Assembly (NCBI GenBank): GCA_030431255.1
Contig: JAUIJL010000009.1
Location: forward strand, 1-64,000
Source of the DNA: Thermoanaerobaculia bacterium
GTDB taxonomy: Bacteria > Acidobacteriota > Thermoanaerobaculia > Multivoradales > J023
DNA length: 64,000 bases
Reading direction: 5' to 3'
Of this stretch, positions 43,828-53,006 are shown in pieces. The first letter of the stretch is position 1. The number at the start of each line of letters is the position of its first letter. Under the pieces are notes generated by a model. It saw nothing but the letters and a program-made list of their open reading frames with translations. It did no database searches and was not told where the DNA came from. A program made the position numbers and the translations under genes.

Positions 43828-43850
43828 TCTATTACAGAATTCGTAATAGA
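43828..43850 (+). promoter_or_regulatory. PadR operator overlapping the start codon
   Basis: An inverted repeat with 8-bp arms TCTATTAC and GTAATAGA and a 7-base centre AGAATTC ends on the A of the PadR ATG. TTGCAA (43820-43825) with TAATAG 18 bases further may be the promoter, so the operator covers the -10 and the mRNA may be leaderless. The symmetry is what PadR dimers bind. Confidence 0.7.
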
Positions 43851-44188
43851 TGGTCATGCGACTCACACCGTCACATTTCCACATCCTGCTTTCGGCCGTT
43901 CAGGGCCCGGTACACGGCTACGCGATCAAGGGCGAGGTCGAGAAAAGAACCCAAGGACGGATCAAGCTCGGCCCCGGATCCCTCTATTGGGCGATCGGTA
44001 AATTGGTCGACGCCGGCTTGCTCGACGAAACGAGCGCCCCCTCGGAGGCCAGCGAAGGCCCGAGCCGGCGCTATTTCGCCCTGAGCGATGCCGGACGGGA
44101 CCGGCTCGAGCAGGAGCTGCAAATCCTCTCCGACATCGTCGACTTGGCGAAGTCCCACGGGCTCGTCCAACGCCCCGGGGAGGCTTGA
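43850..44188 (+). CDS. PadR-family transcriptional regulator (acidobacterial ADOP-linked type)
   Basis: 112 residues. The winged-helix pattern of PadR is clear: LTPSHFHILLSAVQGPVHGYAIKGEVEKRT, LGPGSLYWAIGKLVDAGLLDE and RRYFALSDAGRDRLEQEL. Alternative start ATG 43856. No ribosome site precedes either, consistent with a leaderless transcript. One base separates its stop from the GTG of the permease gene, so it is co-transcribed with and probably represses that permease and itself. Confidence 0.93.
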   Translation: MVMRLTPSHFHILLSAVQGPVHGYAIKGEVEKRTQGRIKLGPGSLYWAIGKLVDAGLLDETSAPSEASEGPSRRYFALSDAGRDRLEQELQILSDIVDLAKSHGLVQRPGEA

Positions 44189-44189
44189 C

Positions 44190-46910
44190 GTGGACCGCCG
44201 TTCCGACCGTTGGTGGCGACTGCTGATGCGGCTCTACCCGCCCGATTTCCGTCGACGCTACGGCGACTCGATGCTCGATTTCATCCATCGGCAAGCCGCG
44301 GACCTCCAACACTCGACCTTCCCGGCTCGCGCCCTGGAGACGGCTCGCACGGTGCTCGATCTCCTGCTCACCGCCGCCCGCGCCCGGCTCGCGGCCCTCG
44401 GCGCCTCCGGAGCCGGCCTCAGCCTGCGGCAAGGCTCGACGGCTTCTAGCTCTGTCCCGGCTTCTACCTCGACCCCTCCGACCAGACCCAGGAGCAGCCC
44501 TATGGATCGCCTCGGTCAAGACCTCCGCTACGCCATCCGTTCTTTCGCCCGCCGCCCCGCTTTGACCGCCGTGATCGTCGGCACCCTAGCCCTCGGCATC
44601 GGCGCCAACACGGCCATCTTCACCGTGGTCAATGAGATCGTGCTGCGACCCCTACCCTTGGGCGAGCCGGAGCGGGTCGTGGATCTCGCCGCCAAGGTGC
44701 CCGGCGGCAACAGCTTCACCGGTTTCTCCTATGCGGACTTCCTGCAATATCAAAAACACTCCGGCGACGCCTTGGAGCAGATCTCCGCTTACACCGCCCG
44801 TCGCCTGCGACTGGGTCCAGATCTCGAAGGGGAGCGGATCGTCGCCCAGCTGACCACTCCCGAATACTTCCAGGTGGTCGGCGTCGAGCCTTGGATCGGT
44901 CGTCTGCCGGAGCCCCAGGGAGAGCCCAACGCGGCGGTGATCAGCCATGGATTCTGGCAATCCAAGCTCGGCGGAGATCCAAAAGCCGTGGGCTCCACCC
45001 TGCATTTGAACGGTGCTCCGTTCACGGTGGTCGGCATCGGTCCCGAGGGTTTCAGCGGCACCTTCATCGGTTATCCCACGGAAGTCTGGTTACCCCTGCG
45101 GGCCGGAGAGATGCTCTTGCAGAGCTTCGACCTGGGGGATCCCGAGATGCGGGGCCTCGAATTCATCGGTCGGCTGGCTCCGGGAGTCGGCCTCGAGCAG
45201 GCTCAAACCGCCCTCAATCTGCTGGCAAGCCGCTTCGAACGCCTCGACCCGGCCCGCAACGGCGATCTTCGGGTCGCTGTTCACCCCACCACCGGCATCG
45301 ACTACTCCATGCGCTCCGGCGTCGTGGGTTTCTTGGGTTTGTTGATGGCGGTCGCCGGGCTGGTGCTGTTGATCACCTGCCTCAATGTCGGTGGATTGCT
45401 GCTCGCCCGGGCCGCCGCGCGACAAAAGGAGATGGCCATTCGCTTCGCCATGGGCGCGGGAGCCGCGCGGGTGGTGGGTCAGCTGATCACCGAAACCCTC
45501 TTGCTCTTCGCCCTCGGCGCCGGCCTAGGAGTCTTCGTCGCCTCCCGGCTGACCCGCGCCATCTTGCTCGGCCTCTCCGACCTACCGGCCCCGAGGGGAC
45601 TCGGGCTCGGCATCGACTGGCGGGTCCTGCTCTTCACCGCGATCACCGCTTGGCTCGCCTCCCTGATCGCCGGTCTCTTTCCGGCCCGCGAGGCGCTCAA
45701 GCAGGATCTGGTCAACGGCTTACGCTCCCGGCAGGCGGCGCCCCAAAGCGCACGGTTGCGCGGCGCGTTCGTGGTGCTTCAGGTTGCCGGAGCCGTCGCG
45801 CTGCTGATCGGTGCCGGGTTGTTTCTGCGCTCCCTACAAGCCGGTCAAAGCCTCGATCCCGGCTTCGAGGCCGATCGGGTGGCGGCGGGCCGACTGACGC
45901 TGGTGTTGGATGAGGAAGATCCCGAGCTCGGGCTGCTGCGCATGCAGGAGGTTCGACGGCGTCTCGCCGACTTGCCGGGCATCGAGTCTGTGGCCCTCGC
46001 CCAACGACCGCCGATCGGGGTGATCAAGAATCCGATCGAAATCGATGTGGAAGGGATGGAGACCCCGAGCGGCGGCGCCCTGGTGGTGGACGCCAACTCG
46101 GTGAGCCGGGGCTACTTCGAGACATTGGAGATCCCGCTGGTCGCGGGTAGAGCCTTCGGTCCGGAGGATCGCCCGGACAGCCCGCGGGTGGTGATCGTCA
46201 ACGAAACCATGGCCCAACGCTTCTGGCCTCAACAGGCAGCCGTCGGCCAGGAGCTCCGGCTTCGCGGTGAGCGAGCGACCGTCGTCGGCATCGCCGGCGA
46301 CAGCCGATATCTGATCCAGGACGCCACGCCCATGGCCCACGTGTATCTTCCGATCACCCAAGATCCCTCACCGCGAGCCTCGGTGTTGGTCCGCAGCACG
46401 GGAGACGTCACGAAACGTCAGCGGGAGCTGCGAGAGGCGATCCAGCCGGCCCTACCGGCCCAGGATCCGAGCCCCTTCATGACCCTGCGGGACGATATCG
46501 ACCGCTCGCTCCTGCCCCAACGGCTGGCGTCGGCGGTGATGTCGGCCCTGGGATCCTTCGGCCTCTTGCTCGCCTCCCTGGGGATCTACGGCGTGCTCGC
46601 CCACGGCGTCAACGAGCGACGGCGGGAGATCGGCATTCGCTTGGCCCTCGGCGGCCGACGACCCCAGGTAATCCGTCTGGTGGTCGCCTCGGGCATGCGC
46701 TTGGTGTTGACCGGCATCGTCGTGGGCGCGGGTTTCGCCCTCGCTTTGACGCCCTTGATCACCCGCTTCCTGATCGGCGTCGCCCCGTTGGACATTCCTA
46801 CCCTGGGCTTCGTCACCCTCGTATTACTGGCGGTGGGCGCTTTGGCCTGTTGGGCACCGGCCCTGCGCGCCGCGGCCATCGACCCAGCCGTATCCCTGCG
46901 AATGGAGTAA
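44190..46910 (+). CDS. MacB/FtsX-like permease of the acidobacterial ADOP family
   Basis: 906 residues from GTG 44190 (GGGAGG 6 bases upstream). An N-terminal segment with WWRLLMRLYPPDFRRRYGDSMLDFI is typical of this family. Then come a MacB-type periplasmic core (LRYAIRSFARRPALTAVIVGTLALGIGANTAIF opening), a block of transmembrane helices near 430-540, a second core and a final three-helix block (LGSFGLLLASLGIYGVLAHGVNERRREIGIRLALGG). The two halves are duplicates. There is no ATP-binding gene next to it, hence 'orphan' permease. The transported substrate is unknown; lipoprotein or drug export is usual for the superfamily. Confidence 0.93.
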   Translation: MDRRSDRWWRLLMRLYPPDFRRRYGDSMLDFIHRQAADLQHSTFPARALETARTVLDLLLTAARARLAALGASGAGLSLRQGSTASSSVPASTSTPPTRPRSSPMDRLGQDLRYAIRSFARRPALTAVIVGTLALGIGANTAIFTVVNEIVLRPLPLGEPERVVDLAAKVPGGNSFTGFSYADFLQYQKHSGDALEQISAYTARRLRLGPDLEGERIVAQLTTPEYFQVVGVEPWIGRLPEPQGEPNAAVISHGFWQSKLGGDPKAVGSTLHLNGAPFTVVGIGPEGFSGTFIGYPTEVWLPLRAGEMLLQSFDLGDPEMRGLEFIGRLAPGVGLEQAQTALNLLASRFERLDPARNGDLRVAVHPTTGIDYSMRSGVVGFLGLLMAVAGLVLLITCLNVGGLLLARAAARQKEMAIRFAMGAGAARVVGQLITETLLLFALGAGLGVFVASRLTRAILLGLSDLPAPRGLGLGIDWRVLLFTAITAWLASLIAGLFPAREALKQDLVNGLRSRQAAPQSARLRGAFVVLQVAGAVALLIGAGLFLRSLQAGQSLDPGFEADRVAAGRLTLVLDEEDPELGLLRMQEVRRRLADLPGIESVALAQRPPIGVIKNPIEIDVEGMETPSGGALVVDANSVSRGYFETLEIPLVAGRAFGPEDRPDSPRVVIVNETMAQRFWPQQAAVGQELRLRGERATVVGIAGDSRYLIQDATPMAHVYLPITQDPSPRASVLVRSTGDVTKRQRELREAIQPALPAQDPSPFMTLRDDIDRSLLPQRLASAVMSALGSFGLLLASLGIYGVLAHGVNERRREIGIRLALGGRRPQVIRLVVASGMRLVLTGIVVGAGFALALTPLITRFLIGVAPLDIPTLGFVTLVLLAVGALACWAPALRAAAIDPAVSLRME

Positions 46911-47070
46911 ATCCCGCCAGGGTACGCTCTGGGCACCGAATCACCCCGCGAGCTTTCCTTGGGCTCGCGGGGTTTCGTAGGGCCCACGCCGACGCGGCAC
47001 CCGAGCCGTTTCGTGAGAGAATAGACGGCCTAATGAGCCCGAATTTCTGGCCTGAAGGCCTAGCCACGGC

Positions 47071-49635
47071 ATGAAACGACGCTCCAGCCCGAAGCGCACA
47101 CAGCCCTTCGCCCCGGCTTTGGCCGTGCTTCTGACTCTGGCCGGTGCTTCGTCGGCGGCGGCCGGCGGATTCCCGCTGCCGAAGGACTTCAAACCGGAGC
47201 CCGCGTTGGAGGGTTACGCCATTCAAACCTGGACGCGGGGGCAGGGTTTGGCGAGCACTACGATCATCGACCTGGCCCAAACCCGAGACGGATACCTTTG
47301 GCTCGGCACCACCAGCGGTTTGGCCCGATTCGATGGAAAGCGCTTCGAGCTCTTCAACCGGTCGAACATTCCAGGTCTGCGCAGCAGCCGCGTCGAATCA
47401 CTGATGGCGAGCGATTCCGGCGATTTGTGGGTCGGCTTTGCGCAAGATGCGCTCTTTCGCTGGTCGGACCGGCGGTGGAGCCGATTCTCCGCCGACGAAG
47501 GCCTGGTTGCCGGCCATGTGCGGGACATCTTCGAAACCGCCGAAGGCGAGATTTGGGTCAACGACAACGGCACGATCCTACGCCTGCGCGGTGATCGTTT
47601 CGAGCCGATCGACTTCTCCGACCCTTCTTGCCCGACGATGAAGGTGGAGAATCTCGCCTTCGGCCCCGATCAGGATCTTTGGCTCTGGAGCGCCTCCCAC
47701 TTGGTGCGCCAATCCGCGGGCCGATGCGTGGAGACGATCGAAAATCCGTCGATGATCGCGGCGGATACGAGCCCCATTCCCCAGCGATTCCTGACCGCCA
47801 CCCGAGACGGCTCGGTGTGGCTCGGTGGGCCCGACGAGGTGGCCAAGCTCTCGGCGACCCGACCCCGGACCGTAGAGCGAAGGTGGCCTGGGGTCAGCAC
47901 CGACGCCTTCATGGAAGATTCCGCGGGAAATCTCTGGGTGGGCACCAACTCGGGCCTGATGCGCTATCACGACGGCGAAGCGAGATCCCTCACCGAGCAC
48001 GATGGCTTGACGGACAATCGGGTGTGGGCCTTGCTCGAAGACCGAGATGGATCGATTTGGCTCGGCACCTACGACGGCCTACAGCGGCTACGCCAGGGAA
48101 GAATCCGCCCCATCTCCCTCAAGGAAGGCCTCCGATCCGAGTTCGTCTGGGCGGTCTACCGTTTGGCCGACGGCAGCGTGCTGGTGGGCCATCGCGACGG
48201 AGCCGACCACTATCGCGACGGAGCTTTTGAGCCGATCCCGTTCTCGGATCCTCAGCGGAAATCCCCCGTCCGCAACTTTTTTCAAGACTCGAGGGGAAGG
48301 ATCTGGGCCGGGGCCAGATCCGGGGCCCATCACCTGATCGACGGAGAGCTGCGCCCCTGGTTGAAAGCCCCCAAGGAAGTTGCGGACCAGATCGTGAACC
48401 ACTTTTATGAATCGCGGGACGGTCACCTCTGGTTGGCCACCCGCCTCGGGGTCTTCGAGCTCTCGTCGGACGGTCAGCTCTTGACCTCGCTGCTCTCCCG
48501 GCGGTGGGTGATCGCCGTGCATCAAGACCGCCAGGGGAATATGTGGCTCGGAGCCGACGACGGGCTCTACCGCTGGAACCATCAAATCCTTGAAGACTTT
48601 AAGGCACATCCGGAAACGAGGGCTTGGATCCGCTCGATTCACGAGGACGATCAAGGCAACCTTTGGCTGGGTACCGTCGGCCACGGCTTGGTTCGCTTCG
48701 ACGGCCGCGGCTTCGCCAGATTTGATACGGGCAACGGCTTGCCCGACGACAACGTCTGGCGAGTCTTCGACGATCACCAAGGACGGTTTTGGATGTGCAG
48801 CGATCTCGGCATATTCGCGGTCTCCAAGGAGCAGCTCCATCGCGCCGCCCGAGATGGATCCAAGATCGAAAGCAGGCACTTCGGACTGGCGGACGGCCTT
48901 CTGGACCCGGAATGCAACGGTGGACACTACCCCAGCGCCTTCCGCGACGAGCAGAATCGGCTCTGGTTCCCCACCGCCGGCGGCATCGCCGTGGTGACCA
49001 CCGGCAAACCCGAGAACCGCCCCCTCTCCTTTCCACCGATCATCGAATCGATTCGCCTGGACGAGCAAGATCATCCGGTCGGGCCGCCCCTGAGCGTGCC
49101 CTACGACGCCCGATCCTTGGAAGTCCACATCACGGTGCCCGCCCTCATCGATGCCGACCGGGTCGTCCTGCGCTACCGCATGCGGGGTCTCGATCCCGAA
49201 TGGCGAAGGGCTTCCGAATCCAGAACCGCCGTCTACGGCCGGATACCACCCGGCGCCTACCGATTCGAGGTCCAAGCCATCGGCGCTGACGGCGGTCGCA
49301 GCCGGACCACCCCCGGCTTCGACGTGGAGGTGGGTTATCCGCCCTGGCGCTCGGCCTGGGCGTACGGGCTCTATCTTCTCGTGGCGCTGACCACCACCGT
49401 CGCCTTCGTCCGGTCCCAAACCCGGCGGGTGGAACGGGAACGGGCGATGGTGGAAAAACAGACCAAAATCTTGCAAGGCTTCCTGCCGATTTGCGCCCAA
49501 TGCAAGAGCATCCGCGAGCACGACGGCTCCTGGAGCGCCTTGGAGGCCTACATCGACTCCCACTCGGAAGCTCAATTCAGCCACGGCATTTGTCCGACCT
49601 GCGCGAAGAAGAGCTTCCCCAACATCGAGGTCTAA
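47071..49635 (+). CDS. Exported beta-propeller sensor with Y_Y_Y domain and a cysteine-rich tail
   Basis: 854 residues. A signal peptide ends near SSAAAGG. About twelve Reg_prop blades follow (the recurring WLGTTSGLARFDG, LWVGTNSGLMRYHDG, IWLGTYDGLQRLRQG), then a Y_Y_Y domain (about 660-740), one transmembrane helix (WAYGLYLLVALTTTVAFV) and a coiled-coil stretch. The cytoplasmic end is only about 70 residues, with CAQCKSIREHDGSWSALEAYI and FSHGICPTCAKK. This Cys-rich motif also occurs next to PAS, GGDEF and receiver domains in other proteins, but here no kinase, GGDEF or DNA-binding output is present. No clear ribosome site. Confidence 0.85.
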   Translation: MKRRSSPKRTQPFAPALAVLLTLAGASSAAAGGFPLPKDFKPEPALEGYAIQTWTRGQGLASTTIIDLAQTRDGYLWLGTTSGLARFDGKRFELFNRSNIPGLRSSRVESLMASDSGDLWVGFAQDALFRWSDRRWSRFSADEGLVAGHVRDIFETAEGEIWVNDNGTILRLRGDRFEPIDFSDPSCPTMKVENLAFGPDQDLWLWSASHLVRQSAGRCVETIENPSMIAADTSPIPQRFLTATRDGSVWLGGPDEVAKLSATRPRTVERRWPGVSTDAFMEDSAGNLWVGTNSGLMRYHDGEARSLTEHDGLTDNRVWALLEDRDGSIWLGTYDGLQRLRQGRIRPISLKEGLRSEFVWAVYRLADGSVLVGHRDGADHYRDGAFEPIPFSDPQRKSPVRNFFQDSRGRIWAGARSGAHHLIDGELRPWLKAPKEVADQIVNHFYESRDGHLWLATRLGVFELSSDGQLLTSLLSRRWVIAVHQDRQGNMWLGADDGLYRWNHQILEDFKAHPETRAWIRSIHEDDQGNLWLGTVGHGLVRFDGRGFARFDTGNGLPDDNVWRVFDDHQGRFWMCSDLGIFAVSKEQLHRAARDGSKIESRHFGLADGLLDPECNGGHYPSAFRDEQNRLWFPTAGGIAVVTTGKPENRPLSFPPIIESIRLDEQDHPVGPPLSVPYDARSLEVHITVPALIDADRVVLRYRMRGLDPEWRRASESRTAVYGRIPPGAYRFEVQAIGADGGRSRTTPGFDVEVGYPPWRSAWAYGLYLLVALTTTVAFVRSQTRRVERERAMVEKQTKILQGFLPICAQCKSIREHDGSWSALEAYIDSHSEAQFSHGICPTCAKKSFPNIEV

Positions 49636-49705
49636 CGGATCCCACCGAGACTGGTATGCTCCGTCTCCGCAGAAAACCTTTTCTTATTCTCAGGAGACCG
49701 TACCC

Positions 49706-50212
49706 ATGCTGGAGTGGATGTTGGCCTTTGGACTGTTTTTCACCGCCGCCGAGCCACCGAAAATCGTCAAATCCTCAGAGCCGGAGCCGCCGCCTGAGGT
49801 CGTGGTCGTGCACAGCCCGGTAGAGATCGACTTCGACGTTACCCGTCTACGACACACCATGGTGACCTCCCAAGCCATGAAAGACACCCTCATCGACGGC
49901 ATCTTCGAGCTCAAAAGCCTGCACATCCGTCGTTTAGAAGGTCGGAAGAAGGAGACCCTGAATCTGGAAGTCTTCTTCCATACCCACGAGGGCGTGGATC
50001 AGAAGGTCGACCTGCTGTTCAAGCTGGTGGATAGCTCCAAAGCAGAGGAGTCCGTCTTCTTCACCTCGACACCTCTACGATTCGATGCCGATGAGGACGA
50101 GAAGGGTCGCAAGAAGACCCGCCTGGTGGTGAAACGGGCGGACTACGACGCTTGGATCGGCTCCGACGAGCCGTCCATCCGCCTCCGAGTGGCCTTGAAA
50201 CCGGACCCCTGA
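49706..50212 (+). CDS. Small exported protein of unknown function
   Basis: 168 residues with a short signal peptide (LEWMLAFGLFFTAAEPP) and a Pro/Glu-rich linker, then a beta-rich domain (LNLEVFFHTHEGVDQKVDLLFKLVD). No family recognised. AGGAG lies 9 bases before the ATG. The next gene overlaps no part of it but begins 96 bp later. Confidence 0.6.
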   Translation: MLEWMLAFGLFFTAAEPPKIVKSSEPEPPPEVVVVHSPVEIDFDVTRLRHTMVTSQAMKDTLIDGIFELKSLHIRRLEGRKKETLNLEVFFHTHEGVDQKVDLLFKLVDSSKAEESVFFTSTPLRFDADEDEKGRKKTRLVVKRADYDAWIGSDEPSIRLRVALKPDP

Positions 50213-50307
50213 TTAGCAGCATCCCCTTCGTCCCCGGAAGCCGGCTCGCCGTCGGCATCCGGGTCGAACCCAAGCCGCGACGACCATCGGAACACCAGAC
50301 CAGGGCC

Positions 50308-51216
50308 ATGAGCAACCGCCGATCATCACCCGACACATCTACCCCGCCCACGACACACTTTTCCCTCAAACCGGCGACGCTGATCGCCTGCGCATGGATC
50401 GCCCTGTGTCTTCCGTCCATGCCCTCGCAAGGGCAAGAAGTCCTCGACAAAAAAGCGTTCAGCATCGGTGAAACCCTGGAGCTCGAGTCCAAGGTTCTGG
50501 AAGAAAACCGGGTGCTCAACGTCTACCTTCCCTTGGGTTACGCCGATCAAAAAGAGAAGCGCTATCCCGTCATTTACTTGCTGGACGGATCCGCCGACGA
50601 AGACTTCATCCACATCGCGGGTCTGGTGCAATTCGGCTCGTTCTCCTGGATCCAAATGCTGCCGGAGTCGATCGTGGTCGGCATCGCCAACTTGGATCGC
50701 AAGCGCGACTTCACCTATCCGAGCAAAAACGGGAGGGATCAAAAGGAGCTGCCCACCTCCGGCGGCTCGGCCCGCTTCATCGAAGCCCTGGCCAAAGAGA
50801 TCCAGCCCTTGATCCGAAAGACCTATCGAACCCAAGACGTCTCCACCTTGATCGGTCAATCCCTGGGCGGCTTGCTCGCCACCGAGATCCTCTACACCCG
50901 ACCCGAGCTCTTCGACCACTACATCATCGTCAGCCCGAGCCTGTGGTGGGACGATCGCTCGCTGCTCAAAAAAGACGCCCCAAAAATCCCCGACGGCACC
51001 TCGGTCTTCATCGGCGTCGGCAAAGAGGGGGAGATCATGGAAACCGTCGCCAAAGAGCTACATCAGAAGCTCGAGAGCCGGCAAACCGAAGGCGCCCGGC
51101 TGTGGTTCAAGCACCTGCCACGGCTCGACCACGGCGACACCCTGCATTTGGCGGTCTACGAGGCGTTCGAGGCCCTGTTCCGAAAACGCGACCCGGCCCA
51201 AGCAGCGAGCGAATAA
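50308..51216 (+). CDS. Exported esterase-D/enterochelin-esterase-like alpha/beta hydrolase
   Basis: 302 residues from ATG 50308. A signal segment (LKPATLIACAWIALCLPSMPSQGQ) is followed by an esterase_D fold: RYPVIYLLDGSADEDF, then GQSLGG with the nucleophile serine, SPSLWWDDRSLL with the usual post-nucleophile pattern, and DHGDTLH with the candidate histidine. Enzymes of this kind hydrolyse esters such as S-formylglutathione or ferric siderophores; the substrate here is undetermined. The start lacks a strong ribosome site. It ends 22 bp before the glyoxalase gene. Confidence 0.82.
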   Translation: MSNRRSSPDTSTPPTTHFSLKPATLIACAWIALCLPSMPSQGQEVLDKKAFSIGETLELESKVLEENRVLNVYLPLGYADQKEKRYPVIYLLDGSADEDFIHIAGLVQFGSFSWIQMLPESIVVGIANLDRKRDFTYPSKNGRDQKELPTSGGSARFIEALAKEIQPLIRKTYRTQDVSTLIGQSLGGLLATEILYTRPELFDHYIIVSPSLWWDDRSLLKKDAPKIPDGTSVFIGVGKEGEIMETVAKELHQKLESRQTEGARLWFKHLPRLDHGDTLHLAVYEAFEALFRKRDPAQAASE

Positions 51217-51238
51217 CGCCGAAGCCGAGGCCCCACCC

Positions 51239-51676
51239 ATGCAGCAAGCCCTAGCCCATGTCGCGCTGGTCGTACGAGACTACGACGAGGCCCTCGACTT
51301 CTACGTCGGCAAGCTCGGTTTCCGGCTGGTCGAAGACCAATATCAGCCCGAGCAAGACAAACGCTGGGTCGTCGTCGCACCTCCCGGATCCACCGGCACC
51401 TCCCTGCTCCTAGCCCGCGCCTCCACCCCCGAGCAAGAGTCCTTCATCGGCAACCAAACCGGCGGACGGGTATTCCTTTTCCTGCAAACCGACGACTTCT
51501 GGCGCGACTACCATCGCATGCTTTCCTTGGGCATCAACTTCGTCCGACCACCGAAAGAAGCACCCTACGGCACCGTCGCGGTGTTTGAAGATCTCTATGG
51601 GACCCGCTGGGATCTCCTGCAATACAACGACTCCGCCTTCTCAAGACCCGCCGCCCCCGAAGCCGCCACGAAATAG
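51239..51676 (+). CDS. VOC/glyoxalase-fold protein
   Basis: 145 residues of the vicinal-oxygen-chelate fold: ALAHVALVVRDYDEALDFYVGKLGFRLVED (metal-site His and a betaalphabetabetabeta unit) and a second unit ending VAVFEDLYGTRWDLLQ (metal-site Glu/Asp region). Such proteins span glyoxalases, dioxygenases and bleomycin-resistance binders; the reaction cannot be deduced. GAGG lies 8 bases before ATG and it follows the esterase gene closely, probably in one transcript. Confidence 0.88.
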   Translation: MQQALAHVALVVRDYDEALDFYVGKLGFRLVEDQYQPEQDKRWVVVAPPGSTGTSLLLARASTPEQESFIGNQTGGRVFLFLQTDDFWRDYHRMLSLGINFVRPPKEAPYGTVAVFEDLYGTRWDLLQYNDSAFSRPAAPEAATK

Positions 51677-51717
51677 TTTCCAGCAGCGAAACGGCTCTCG
51701 CCCGCAGCCTTCCACAG

Positions 51718-51882
51718 AAGTGCCAACCATTTCATGGAAAAGGTCTGCTTCCACAACGGCTCTCAAGTGCAACGGCTCTCAAGTGCCAACCATTTCATGG
51801 AAAAGGTCTCATGGAATCTCAAACTCCGGCTCTCAAGTGCCAACCATTTCATGGAAAAGGTCTCATGGAATCTCAAACTCAA
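51718..51882. repeat. Repeat array next to the transposase
   Basis: A 29-bp sequence starting aagtgccaaccatttcat recurs at 51718, 51781 and 51835. The last two are part of a 54-bp unit (51775-51828 and 51829-51882) repeated in tandem, and acggctctc or ccggctctc precedes several copies. The core CCATTTCATGG is nearly palindromic. It lies just 3' of the transposase gene and may be a REP-like substrate array. The remaining bases up to 52040 hold no gene I can see. Confidence 0.8.
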
Positions 51883-52040
51883 GACTTACGCCTCCCCGAG
51901 TCGTTGATTCTCATCTCAACTGGCTCTTTTGGACGCACCTCTCCCGATTCAGGGAAATCGCCCGAATAAAGCCTGGAAATCAAAGTTTATACAGGCCGAG
52001 CGAAAGGTTCTCCAGCAAACCCATCGACTCCAAGGCCTCA

Positions 52041-53006
52041 TCACGGTCGACCGCGACTTGCTGCGCTCACGATTTCAAAGCTGAAAGGAACGAACGGAAG
52101 AGCAGGCGGAAAAGTGCCTTCCGGGAAAGCGACGTTTCGAATCCCCGACCGCAAATTCTCCGATGCCTCGCGGAAGCTGCGAAGGACTTCTTTCCAGATT
52201 TCGATCATGGCCCGAAAGACTTCAGGATCTCGGGCATGGAATCGAGGTTTCTGAGATTTTTCGACACGCTCCGGCCGACGCTCTGGGTCCTCTGTAAGTA
52301 TCTTCGCAGCACCCAGACTCGTCTTCCCGAGCTCCGCGCGTTTCACGGCTGCCTCGCGGTCGATCTCTTCGACCAGATCCGCGACGGCCCGCCGCCATTG
52401 CATTTCCGGTAGATGCTCCCAACATGGAAGAGGAGAAATCACGACCCGCTCCTCGGAGGCGAGCTCTTCAACATCGACTTCCGTCTCGCCTCGAAGCACG
52501 CGTGAGTTGAATTCCGCGGTTCGATTGAACCAACGTCCGACCATATCCCGACCCTCAGCCGTCGGCAAGGCGCTGTGGACGCCCGGCCACTCTGTAACCG
52601 AATCAACCAAGAATTCTTTGGGACCATGGGCGAGGATGTACCGGAGCACCCCGACTTGATCGGCTACCTCATTGGAGACCGGCGTCAGATGATAGCGACC
52701 ATCGAAAAAGCTCCCCTGCCACCCTCGAAGGCGCCCGCCGATTTCCTTGGCGATGTTGGTCTTGAGAAAGCACATGAAAGCAGCCATGTGCGCAGCGTCC
52801 TTCGGTCTCAGCAAGTAATGGACGTGAGTGGACATGACCACCACAGCGCAAATTATCATCTCGTATTTCCTTTGTGCCCGCCCAAGAATCCCGAGAAACA
52901 GCTGATTGACCTCTCCCGACGGGCTCAGCAGCCTTCGATTCTGAAAGGTGACGTCCGTCACGTGCTGAAGGCTGTTGGGTGGAATGTACCTCGGTTCGCG
53001 TCCCAT
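52041..53006 (-). CDS. Y1 (REP-associated) transposase
   Basis: 321 residues from ATG 53006 with GGAGG 7 bases upstream. The HUH nuclease motif is STHVHYLLRP, within the IS200/RAYT pattern AVVVMSTHVHYLL...FMCFLKTNIAKEIGGRLRGWQGSFFDGRY; the catalytic tyrosine is probably in the following helix region (GVLRYILAHG). The C-terminal 120 residues are a basic extension, longer than in IS200. RAYTs process REP hairpins and are usually vertically inherited single copies, which fits the repeats beside it. The body is intact. Confidence 0.85.
   Translation of the reverse strand: MGREPRYIPPNSLQHVTDVTFQNRRLLSPSGEVNQLFLGILGRAQRKYEMIICAVVVMSTHVHYLLRPKDAAHMAAFMCFLKTNIAKEIGGRLRGWQGSFFDGRYHLTPVSNEVADQVGVLRYILAHGPKEFLVDSVTEWPGVHSALPTAEGRDMVGRWFNRTAEFNSRVLRGETEVDVEELASEERVVISPLPCWEHLPEMQWRRAVADLVEEIDREAAVKRAELGKTSLGAAKILTEDPERRPERVEKSQKPRFHARDPEVFRAMIEIWKEVLRSFREASENLRSGIRNVAFPEGTFPPALPFVPFSFEIVSAASRGRP

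Noticed and set aside
44190-46910. Complete ABC exporter
   Set aside because: No ATP-binding-cassette gene flanks this permease, the norm for the ADOP family.
48088-49584. A nearly 500-codon open frame opposite the propeller sensor
   Set aside because: Composition mirrors the plus-strand gene, with no motif; the Reg_prop and Y_Y_Y reading on the plus strand is unmistakable.
51718-51882. Repeat array as a CRISPR
   Set aside because: The repeats are 29-54 bp but the intervening sequence is itself repeated and has no regular unique spacers; no cas gene is near.
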